Assembly: GCF_900112475.1 (NCBI RefSeq)
Contig: NZ_FOLW01000004.1
Coordinates: 26,872-90,871 of the forward strand
DNA length: 64,000 nt
Source: Pragia fontium DSM 5563 = ATCC 49100
GTDB lineage: Bacteria > Pseudomonadota > Gammaproteobacteria > Enterobacterales > Enterobacteriaceae
Direction of reading: 5' to 3'
Below the pieces are notes generated by a model. The model did no database searches. It was not told where the DNA came from and saw nothing but the letters and a program-made list of their open reading frames with translations. Positions 57,164-64,000 of the stretch are shown in pieces; the first letter of the stretch is position 1; each line of letters starts with the position of its first letter. The position numbers were made by a program, and so were the translations under genes.

Positions 57164-57298
57164 CTAATAGGTGCTACGCTGTATCGCTTCCCCGCCAGCT
57201 TCAATATCCTGACCAATACCTCGGGTGGTATTACAAGCCGATAGCAGACCACAAAGTACCAATAATGATGCAATAGCAATAAATCGTTTTTTCACCAT
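57164..57298 (-). CDS. Entericidin-like small lipoprotein (44 aa)
   Basis: A 44-codon gene on the minus strand: ATG at 57298 ([13 protein letters not shown]), lipobox LLSAC with Cys22, then a short mature tail [20 protein letters not shown]. This is the form of EcnA/EcnB entericidins, small cell-envelope lipoproteins induced in stationary phase; the TRGxGxDI-xxGG-xAIxxS tail is typical. AAGGA lies eight bases before the start and a terminator follows the stop. A single member is present here, whereas E. coli has an ecnA-ecnB pair; it resembles either. Confidence 0.88.
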   Translation of the reverse strand: MVKKRFIAIASLLVLCGLLSACNTTRGIGQDIEAGGEAIQRSTY

Positions 57299-57787
57299 GT
57301 TTTTTATCCTTCAGAAAGTCTGAATGCATAATTAAGATTAGTTCAGGTCATGGCAGCGCACAACTTACACCAAAATTTAGATCTATCTTTTAACTGCTTT
57401 AGGTTAATTATTTTTTGACTTGAGTGTTTAAATTCATTGATGGGTTAATTTGATCTTATTGCTTTTACTTTTGTTTTTATTGGTGAAAGTGGTTTTATAT
57501 ACTTGGGTCTCTCGGGTTTTTAAATGTTTCATTGGTTTGATTAACCTGTGTTATGTATTATTATTAGGTGGCTTATGATAAGGATGATGTGTTGTTGGTT
57601 AATATTCTTTGGCTAATGGTTTATAGTTGTTGTTATTGGGTATAAAAATGTTGCCTTAGAGTATGATTTCAACCTTATTACTCAAGTTTTTTTGATTTTT
57701 ATTCTATAGGTTTTTAGGTAAGTCGATTATCTAGAAATTTTGAAAACTAAGAATGGACACAATGCTTTTATTAAAAAGGAGAAGACT
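57299..57787. other. AT-rich divergent intergenic region
   Basis: About 490 bp between the divergent entericidin-like gene and the InsA-like gene, very T-rich on the plus strand, with no supported ORF. Both promoters must lie here. A TTG at 57740 in frame with the downstream gene is not favoured as a start, because the ATG at 57788 has a clear AAGGAG. Confidence 0.4.
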
Positions 57788-58060
57788 ATGGATATTAAAC
57801 CTCCCGTTTGTCACCACTGCAAGCACAGCGGGCGAATCAGGCGTCATGGTCAAGCCCGCTCTGGGCTGCAACGATACTTATGTATGATGTGCAATAAGAC
57901 TTTTCAGGTGAGTTATATCTATCAAGGCCATGAAGGTAACATTGCTAAACATGTTAAAACATTAATTGCCGAAGGGAGAAGTCGAGAAGAAATTTGTCGA
58001 ACTTTGGGTGTTAGCCAGAGAGATGTTGATCGTCATATTTATATTCTTGAAAGCGAGTAA
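57788..58060 (+). CDS. IS1 InsA-like zinc-ribbon HTH protein (apparently domesticated)
   Basis: A 90-aa protein with a zinc ribbon (C8-x2-C11 and C32-x2-C35) followed by a helix-turn-helix segment (EGRSREEICRTLGVSQRDVDRHI). This is the plan of IS1 InsA, the DNA-binding repressor half of the IS1 transposase, including the QRYLC-x2-C element. There is no insB-like DDE partner and no terminal inverted repeat around it, and it has its own AAGGAG ribosome site. It therefore looks like a captured, stand-alone regulator rather than an active insertion sequence. Two microcin-like genes lie 273 bp downstream in the same direction, which makes it a candidate regulator of them. Confidence 0.75.
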   Translation: MDIKPPVCHHCKHSGRIRRHGQARSGLQRYLCMMCNKTFQVSYIYQGHEGNIAKHVKTLIAEGRSREEICRTLGVSQRDVDRHIYILESE

Positions 58061-58333
58061 GTTTTAATACGTAATGATTTAATTTTACTTATTTTAATGG
58101 TAAGTAAATATTTATTATTGATTATATTTAACATGTATTTATTTATTTTTAATTATTTCTTTTGATAAGTTATTTTTTCTAATTACTTATTTTTGTGGTT
58201 TTAGATAAAAATAACTTTCTCATTATTTTCTTTAATATATATTCAGTAACGAAATAGGCATATATTTCACCTTTACTTTACGTTTAAGTAAGGCTTTTTA
58301 GGAATAAAATAATTATCTAGCTAAGGATTTAAT

Positions 58334-58537
58334 ATGAGAGAACTTTCTTGTAAAGAGATAGAGCATGTAAATGGTGCAGGAATTATTGGCGATGCCTTAT
58401 GGAAGGCAGTCTATGCTGTTGTTGATCTACCTTCTCGTACGGCAGGGAAAGTGGTGGGCGATAAGATTGGTGGAACCATCGGTGGCATCATTGCGGTACC
58501 AGTAAACTGGATTTATTCTTTGTTTAACAAGAAGTAA
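58334..58537 (+). CDS. Microcin-like peptide 1 with double-glycine-type leader
   Basis: A 67-aa peptide. The leader MRELSCKEIEHVNGAG has the conserved pattern of class II microcin/colicin V leaders (MRxLxxxEIxxVxG[G/A]); microcin H47 likewise ends its leader in GAG. Cleavage after the GA pair would free about 51 residues rich in Gly, Ile and Val with GxxxG-like motifs (GKVVGDKIGGTIGG), suited to membrane insertion, and ending in Lys-Lys. SD AAGGAT precedes the ATG. It is followed after 24 bp by a second gene with the same leader. No peptidase-transporter or immunity gene is adjacent. Bacteriocin function is inference. Confidence 0.75.
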   Translation: MRELSCKEIEHVNGAGIIGDALWKAVYAVVDLPSRTAGKVVGDKIGGTIGGIIAVPVNWIYSLFNKK

Positions 58538-58561
58538 TTCCTCTATTTTAAGGATGAAGTA

Positions 58562-58870
58562 ATGAGAGAACTCAATTTAGTTGAAATTGAACAGGTAAGT
58601 GGTGCGGGTTTTATTCAGGACTCGTTTGCTTCAGTCGGTGGCGTTTTAGGTAAAGCTTTAGGTGATACCGGTATTAAATTGGTTCAGAGTGCCGCCGATC
58701 GTTTTTCTCCTGCGCTAGGTGCGGGTATCAAATTGATTGCTTCCTCAGGTATTGGCCTGTCCGGTGAAACGGTAGGGCATTTAGCAGGCTTTACTTTGGG
58801 TGGTTTTGTGGAAGGCGTATTTTCAGGTATAGAGTCAGGTTTTAAAGGTAAGTTTGACTTCTGGAAGTAA
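58562..58870 (+). CDS. Microcin-like peptide 2 with double-glycine-type leader
   Basis: A 102-aa peptide with leader MRELNLVEIEQVSGAG, nearly the same as that of the preceding gene. The predicted mature part (about 86 residues) is Gly/Ala/Ser/Phe-rich and hydrophobic (SVGGVLGKALGDTG, GLSGETVGHLAGFTLGG), ending in a charged-aromatic tail FKGKFDFWK. SD AAGGATG is well placed. It is cotranscribed with peptide 1, and a strong terminator follows at 58904-58945. It could be the second component of a two-peptide bacteriocin, a separate microcin, or an immunity-like partner; the shared leader argues that both are exported by a C39-type transporter encoded elsewhere. Confidence 0.75.
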   Translation: MRELNLVEIEQVSGAGFIQDSFASVGGVLGKALGDTGIKLVQSAADRFSPALGAGIKLIASSGIGLSGETVGHLAGFTLGGFVEGVFSGIESGFKGKFDFWK

Positions 58871-58903
58871 GATAATCATTTAGCCCATTATACATTGATG
58901 ATG

Positions 58904-58945
58904 AATAGCCATTACCTGTCTTTGATAGGTAAGTGGCTATTTTTT
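58904..58945 (+). terminator. Strong intrinsic terminator after the microcin-like pair
   Basis: AATAGCCA-TTACCT pairs with AGGTAA-(G)-TGGCTATT, a 14-bp stem with one bulged base, followed by TTTTT. It closes the two-gene unit. A 62-codon frame beginning inside it (58933) was not accepted. Confidence 0.88.
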
Positions 58946-59741
58946 ATCTGGCCTTGATAGTGTTGTTGTTACATAGGAAAAGAAAATATTTAATGGGTGC
59001 AACTGCTGAGAGAACGTACCAATTTATGATTCACACTGAGGGGGGTGATATAACGACTAATCTAAACGGGGTTACCTACTTTGAGCAGCATCTGTTTTTT
59101 ATTATATTTCGTTCAAATTAATTCATTGTTGTTATTATTACTTTTGTTATTAAATCCTTGCTGTCCATATATCCGCATCGGATCATTATTTTATTCGAAT
59201 AATGTGTAGTGCTTCAATGAATTAGCTTACGAACATTTAATGTCATTATTGAAAACTAGTTATAATGCAATCTCTTTATTTTTATTAAGTTAAATTTTGT
59301 TGTTTTTATATCCAGCAACAGATTAGTTTATTTTTTATTATGACCACTCTTTATCTATAACTTATGGTGATTATCAATTGAGTATATATATTAATAGCAT
59401 TAAATCTCTTATTGGTATCTTTTAACGCATTGATTAATATGTATTTTATATTTTAATGGTTTGTTTTTTTATCATTCAATCTCCTGTGGATTCTGGTCGT
59501 TTGGGTGTTTTTATTGTTCTTTTGGCCTGAAGACGATCGTAAAAACCACTAATTTGTATTTTTGACATTTTTTGTGCTGTCATTTAACTTTGTATGTATG
59601 CTAACATCCGCACACAATGACTTTGTATGGCTTATTTTAAAGCCGTTGTTTATTTTTGGTTGAATAAACAACTGTTTTAATTGATTTTGCCTTGCGTAGA
59701 AAAACGTTTTGGATGCAAGTGGTAACCAAAAGGATTTAGAT
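58946..59741. other. AT-rich intergenic region before the AIDA-like autotransporter
   Basis: About 800 bp, very AT-rich, without any supported gene. It presumably carries the regulatory region of the downstream autotransporter. The ribosome site AGGAT at 59731-59735 sits seven bases before the ATG. No palindromic operator was convincing. Confidence 0.4.
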
Positions 59742-62594
59742 ATGAAGTTAAATAAGTTAGTTTTAGCGCTACCTGCGTTATTTGCAGTTTCTCTTCCCGC
59801 TTATTCTGTTGAAGTTCCTCCTGAAGCCTTTCCGTCTAAGGTAGCAACACCGGATGTGAATGCTATTTTAAACGACTCCGCTAATACCGATGGTTGGCCG
59901 ATAGCTTCAGACAAATGGGCAAATAAGAACACCTCTATTATTACTGGTAATCAGTATATTCACGGTAAGACATTCACCAGAACGTGGTTTCCTAGTTCGG
60001 GAATACAATCGCTTGATGTGAGTAATAATTCTTATAGCTTGAATAACGCGATTGACTCATTACAAGTCACGGTAAACAGCGGCAGTGTTGTTATTGGTAG
60101 CACGGTTAAAGGCGGTATCGTTGATCCCAACAATGGTAAGGTTTACAACGGCATTTTATTGATGACGGGGTCAACGACGGCCTATGATACGGTGCTTGAA
60201 GATCGCGGCCAATTGACGCTGAGTAATAGTTCTAAAGGCTATAATACTTTAGTTAATGCGGGGGGACAGCTTACGTTAGGTAGCTCTAGCTATGCTCAAG
60301 CCAACTACATTAATGGCGGCTTTATGCAGATGTCAGTGATGAGTAATGTCGTTGCTGAAGACACGATTGTCATTAATGGTGGCCAACAAATTATTTATGG
60401 TGGCACCTCGATAAATGCCCATATAGGCAACGGTAGTTACCAGTTAGCGAGTGGTTTATCGATTGATACCACACTTTATAACGGTGCATTCCAACGTGTT
60501 TATGCCGGAGCAGGTGGTGATTCGGTTTCCGATCGCAATACCACTATCTATGGTGGTGCGCGTCAGCAACTTCAGGTTGGTATTTCTGAAGGGGCTCATG
60601 TTTATGGTGTGCAGGTCATTAGTGCTGTTGATGGTGATTGGAGAAACGGTCAATGGGAGTCAGATGCCGATCTGAAGTTAAGAGGATCAAATCAAGTCTC
60701 TAAAGATGCGGTTATCTATGCCGGAGGTACGCAGCGAATCCATACGGGCTCGGCTGAAAATGCGCAGGTTTATGGCTTACAAATCGTGAGCGGTAAAAAA
60801 GGCGGTTGGGTCGGCGAGGAGTGGGTGGAAACTGATGGCTGGGTAGGGCGCGATCAAATCGCTAAAAATGCCACTATTTTTACCGGTGGTGAACAGCGAG
60901 TTGGATATTATGCTGATGCCATTGGTACCGTTGTTGATGGCGGTAGCCAAGTGGCGGCCGAATTAGGCCATCTTCAAGATACGACCGTTCAAAACGGTGG
61001 TTCTTCCTATATTGCTTATGGCGCATATTCTACCGGTTCACTGGATGTGGTAGATGGTTCTTTGACCATGCAGGGTGGTGATGCACATGCCTGGACTAAT
61101 GCGAGTTTAGGCGGCAAAGGAGCCTGGGCTAGAAACGTTGACTTACAGAGTGCTAATTCAACGCTATATATTGAGCATAATGCCAATACCAGCGAATCAA
61201 CTGCAACGGTTGAAACATTGAAGATGAATGATGGCTCGGTGGTTTTCGGCCGTCAGGATGGCAGTGATGCCGGTAAGTACAGCCGCTTGGATCTGATCTC
61301 ATTATCCGGTAACGGTACGTTTGTGATGAACACCAACATTAACGGCGGGCAGGGTGACTTCTTGAGCATCAGCGATCCGCTGGATGTTAACAGCCGTTTT
61401 AATGTCAAGGTAATGGATTCCGGCGTGGAATTAAAACGTTCCGTGGCCGGAGTTGATCCTCATCATCTGATCTATGCCAATAGCAGTAACGCCGAGCACT
61501 TTACTTTGCTTAACGGCAGCGTCGATTTAGGTGCTTATAAATACTATCTGGTTCAGGGTGATGATACAGACACTGATAACTGGTATCTGTCTCCAACGGC
61601 TGCACCAGTTGAACCAACAGACCCTACCGAGCCAGGGACTCCGGGTGACAACGGCGGTGGTTCTGTCACGCCAAACCCAACGCCGGAACTGTCCGAGAGT
61701 GCGAAATCGGTTATTGCTATGGCCAACGTAACGCCAACCATTTGGGACGGCGAACTGTCTACCTTAAGAACTCGCTTAGGCGATCTGCGTGACAACCGTT
61801 CAGCTCAAAATGGCACATGGGGTAAATATATTACCAGTCGCTATCGCGTTTCTACCGATAACGTTGGTTATAAACAAGATATGAACGGGGTGATGTTAGG
61901 TGGCGATCGCGCCATTGAACTGCAAGGAAGCCGCTTATTAATTGGTGGTCTGTTCTCCTACACTCATTCTAAGCTGGATTCCCGCAGTGGTGATGGCAAA
62001 GTGGATAGCTATGGTCTCGGTGTTTATACCACTTGGATGCATGACTCTGGTTATTACGTCGATGGGGTGTTAAAAGCCAACCGCTTTAAAACGGAAAATA
62101 ATGCTAACTTCAACGGTGGAAAAACCAGCGGAAGCGATAATACCAATGGTTTTGGTGCATCAGTCGAAGTGGGTAAACACATTAAGTTAGACAGCTATTT
62201 TATTGAGCCTTATATCATGGGATCAGCGTTCCGTGGTGGTAAGACAAGCTATGAGTTGGACAGCGGTATGAAAGCGAAAGCCGATAGTGCGCAGTCGCTG
62301 AAAACTGAAGTGGGTACCACGATTGGTCACACCTTTGTGCTAGACAGTGGGGCTTTGCTTAAGCCTTATGTCCGTCTGGCGGTAAGCCATGAATTCCAGA
62401 AGAATAACGACGTTATTATTAACGATACCGAACGTTTCAGTAATGATATGTCCGGCACCGTCGGTAAATATGGCGTTGGTTTAACCGCTCAACTAGATAA
62501 TCAGTGGTCAACCTATGGGGAAATTAATTACTCCAACGGTAGCCATATTGAAACACCATATAGTGGGCATCTAGGTATTCGCTATAGCTTCTGA
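59742..62594 (+). CDS. AIDA-like autotransporter
   Basis: A 950-aa surface protein. Signal peptide MKLNKLVLALPALFAVSLPAYS, then a passenger of AIDA/Ag43-type beta-helix repeats, with the pattern NxxxxxGGxQxVxxGxxxxAxVxG (for example INGGQQIIYGGTSINAHI, IYGGARQQLQVG, IYAGGTQRIHTGSAENAQVYG, TIFTGGEQRVGYYADA). A proline/threonine linker (EPTDPTEPGTPGDNGGG) leads to a C-terminal barrel ending HLGIRYSF. A longer frame starts at TTG 59709, but the ATG at 59742 has AGGAT and directly opens the signal peptide. Likely adhesin or aggregation factor. A related gene follows 151 bp downstream. Confidence 0.9.
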   Translation: MKLNKLVLALPALFAVSLPAYSVEVPPEAFPSKVATPDVNAILNDSANTDGWPIASDKWANKNTSIITGNQYIHGKTFTRTWFPSSGIQSLDVSNNSYSLNNAIDSLQVTVNSGSVVIGSTVKGGIVDPNNGKVYNGILLMTGSTTAYDTVLEDRGQLTLSNSSKGYNTLVNAGGQLTLGSSSYAQANYINGGFMQMSVMSNVVAEDTIVINGGQQIIYGGTSINAHIGNGSYQLASGLSIDTTLYNGAFQRVYAGAGGDSVSDRNTTIYGGARQQLQVGISEGAHVYGVQVISAVDGDWRNGQWESDADLKLRGSNQVSKDAVIYAGGTQRIHTGSAENAQVYGLQIVSGKKGGWVGEEWVETDGWVGRDQIAKNATIFTGGEQRVGYYADAIGTVVDGGSQVAAELGHLQDTTVQNGGSSYIAYGAYSTGSLDVVDGSLTMQGGDAHAWTNASLGGKGAWARNVDLQSANSTLYIEHNANTSESTATVETLKMNDGSVVFGRQDGSDAGKYSRLDLISLSGNGTFVMNTNINGGQGDFLSISDPLDVNSRFNVKVMDSGVELKRSVAGVDPHHLIYANSSNAEHFTLLNGSVDLGAYKYYLVQGDDTDTDNWYLSPTAAPVEPTDPTEPGTPGDNGGGSVTPNPTPELSESAKSVIAMANVTPTIWDGELSTLRTRLGDLRDNRSAQNGTWGKYITSRYRVSTDNVGYKQDMNGVMLGGDRAIELQGSRLLIGGLFSYTHSKLDSRSGDGKVDSYGLGVYTTWMHDSGYYVDGVLKANRFKTENNANFNGGKTSGSDNTNGFGASVEVGKHIKLDSYFIEPYIMGSAFRGGKTSYELDSGMKAKADSAQSLKTEVGTTIGHTFVLDSGALLKPYVRLAVSHEFQKNNDVIINDTERFSNDMSGTVGKYGVGLTAQLDNQWSTYGEINYSNGSHIETPYSGHLGIRYSF

Positions 62595-62745
62595 TGTTGT
62601 CATTAAATAACAACCGATAGTTAGATGTGCTAATTATATTAAATATAAATAGCACATCTTCTTTTCGAATTAATACCAAATTAATTCAATAAGTTAACAA
62701 ATAAATATTGTTAAATATAACATAATGAATGGATGCTATTATATT

Positions 62746-64000
62746 ATGAAATATAAATACTCTCCGCTTTTTCTTGCGTTATTCCCGTTAGTCATTTCTT
62801 CTTATGTTAATGCTGATACGGTCATTGGTGATGGCGGTGGCACAACCGGCGTCTCATTAGGAACTCAGTATGGTGGTTTGATCAGCCAGGACAGGTTTAT
62901 TGTTAATAATAACGGACGAGTAACGGCTGGCGGTTGGTCTGATGATTTTAGTCAAGAGATGCCTATCGAACGTTGGGGTTGGGCTGTGGTTAATAACACC
63001 GTAGTGAATAAAGGCGGTGATATTTATGTTCAAGGCGGTGTGGCTAATCATAGTTTAATTGACGGCGGTCGCATGCTTGTTTTTGGGGCTACTGGCGGCA
63101 ATGCTGCAAATTTACAGTATTTTAAACAGGGTGAGTTATCCGTTGCTAACGATACCATCGTTAAAAATAGTGGTTTACAGTATGTTTTTGATAAAGGAAC
63201 CGCAAACAATACTCAGGTGTCCGACCAAGGTAGACAGAATGTTTATTATGATGGGGTCGCAAATAACACCATCGTTAATAGCGGTGGCTTGCAATACATT
63301 TATTATAACGGTGAGTCCAACAATACCATCATAAATGAGGGTGGTAAGCAGTATGTTTATAGTACTGACAAAGTTAGCGGTACCGTGGTGAAAAAAGGTG
63401 GGGAGCAATATGTTTATTTCCCGGCGAGCTTACCCAATAATGTAGGATTAGTAAAAAACACACTGGTTGAGGCTGGAGGATTTCAGTCAATTACTGGCGT
63501 TAATGTTTCCGCATTAGATACCATGTTATATGGAGAACAACGAGTTTTTAGTGATGGCTCCTCAGTTAACACAACCGTCGGCGACGGTGGACTTATTTGG
63601 GCGTATGCCAAAGGGAACGTTTTAAATGCCAATATATTATCTGGCGGTAACGTTTATATTGATGCGTTAAATGATGCAACAACCGGTAATCCATTAGCAC
63701 CTGCCTATGCAAACAATACCATCCTAAATGGTGGTGCTCTTTCTGTCCGGGGGCTGGACGCCTTAGCTGAAAATTCATTGGTGAATAGTGGCGAACTTTT
63801 TGTCCATAACGGCGGTATTATTATGGATACACGAGTGGCTGGTAATAGCTCAGTTATCCATATCGATAGTGACTCTTTTTCTAAAGGACGTTTAGATTTA
63901 AGCAGTGGCGCTACCGTTTATCTTGGTGCCAGTGACACCAGCGGAGCAAAAATCGAACATCTCACTTTAAATGATGCTTCCGTTATTTTCGGTAGTCGGG
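62746..64000 (+). CDS. AIDA-like autotransporter, N-terminal part (cut by window edge)
   Basis: Open from ATG 62746 to the window end (418 codons visible). Signal peptide MKYKYSPLFLALFPLVISSYVNA, then AIDA-type repeats such as VNSGGLQYIYYNGESNNTII, NEGGKQYVYSTDKVSGTVV and LNGGALSVRGLDALAENSLV, the same pattern as in the upstream autotransporter, including the late segment LTLNDASVIFGS matching LKMNDGSVVFGR there. The two genes are probably tandem paralogues. The ribosome site (GGATG, about 10 bases upstream) is weak. The barrel lies outside the window. Confidence 0.88.
   Translation, partial: MKYKYSPLFLALFPLVISSYVNADTVIGDGGGTTGVSLGTQYGGLISQDRFIVNNNGRVTAGGWSDDFSQEMPIERWGWAVVNNTVVNKGGDIYVQGGVANHSLIDGGRMLVFGATGGNAANLQYFKQGELSVANDTIVKNSGLQYVFDKGTANNTQVSDQGRQNVYYDGVANNTIVNSGGLQYIYYNGESNNTIINEGGKQYVYSTDKVSGTVVKKGGEQYVYFPASLPNNVGLVKNTLVEAGGFQSITGVNVSALDTMLYGEQRVFSDGSSVNTTVGDGGLIWAYAKGNVLNANILSGGNVYIDALNDATTGNPLAPAYANNTILNGGALSVRGLDALAENSLVNSGELFVHNGGIIMDTRVAGNSSVIHIDSDSFSKGRLDLSSGATVYLGASDTSGAKIEHLTLNDASVIFGSR

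Noticed and set aside
57788..58060. Active IS1 insertion sequence
   Set aside because: No insB-like catalytic frame and no flanking inverted repeats were found; only the InsA-like protein is present.
58933..59121. 62-codon plus-strand frame after the microcin-like genes, considered as an immunity gene
   Set aside because: It starts with GTG inside the terminator stem and has no ribosome site.

Overview
The window looks like a chromosomal segment of an enterobacterium (order Enterobacterales). The evidence is the close match of many proteins to Escherichia/Salmonella families (TyrB, YajD, NorR/NorV/NorW, Gss, YchF, ScsABCD, CobU/S/C/T, BtuR), standard Shine-Dalgarno sites, and moderate GC in housekeeping genes beside AT-rich accessory stretches. 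A genus outside Escherichia/Salmonella, perhaps in the Budvicia/Pragia group, is my guess only.

Layout. 1-3212: end of a cobalamin operon (cbiP 3' end, cobU, cobS, cobC, cobT). 3481-5557: a quorum-sensing module (luxR-type gene, an RsaM-like regulator, luxI-type synthase), followed by the corrinoid adenosyltransferase gene btuR/cobO. 6575-7768: tyrB, then about 300 bp packed with inverted repeats (7804-8101), resembling a mobile hairpin element. 8169-11444: a YtcJ-like amidohydrolase with a PuuP-like amino-acid/amine permease, followed by a long gene-poor gap. 12749-15394: a type V autotransporter. 15687-17275: yajD, a glutathione S-transferase and a small membrane protein. 18084-36613: a 4545-residue Ig-repeat adhesin of the BapA/LapA kind with its dedicated type I secretion system (TolC-like, ABC, HlyD-like), then an outer-membrane barrel gene. 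37622-38490: a small membrane protein and a 5'-truncated dihaem cytochrome c. 38513-43695: nitric oxide detoxification (norR divergent from norV-norW, then tehB) with a readable sigma-54 promoter and three NorR sites. 43911-46871: gss and a hydrolase lipoprotein. 47295-51806: a defence island with a Gabija-type pair (OLD-family nuclease plus UvrD-like helicase) and a decayed P4-type integrase, lying against ychF. 53213-56894: the scsABCD copper/thiol-redox operon. 57164-58870: an entericidin-like lipoprotein, a domesticated IS1 InsA-like zinc-ribbon protein, and two microcin-like peptides with double-glycine-type leaders. 59742-64000: two AIDA-like autotransporters, the second cut by the window edge.

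Themes. The window is rich in surface and interbacterial functions: three autotransporters, one giant adhesin with its exporter, a beta-barrel protein, two leader-peptide microcin candidates, and quorum sensing. Gabija adds anti-phage defence. The least explained items are the orphan microcin pair next to the InsA-like protein, the hairpin element after tyrB with its interleaved (pseudoknot-type) inverted repeats, a five-domain block duplication inside the adhesin, the truncated cytochrome at a 28-bp perfect palindrome, and a broken small ORF coupled to the Gabija nuclease gene.
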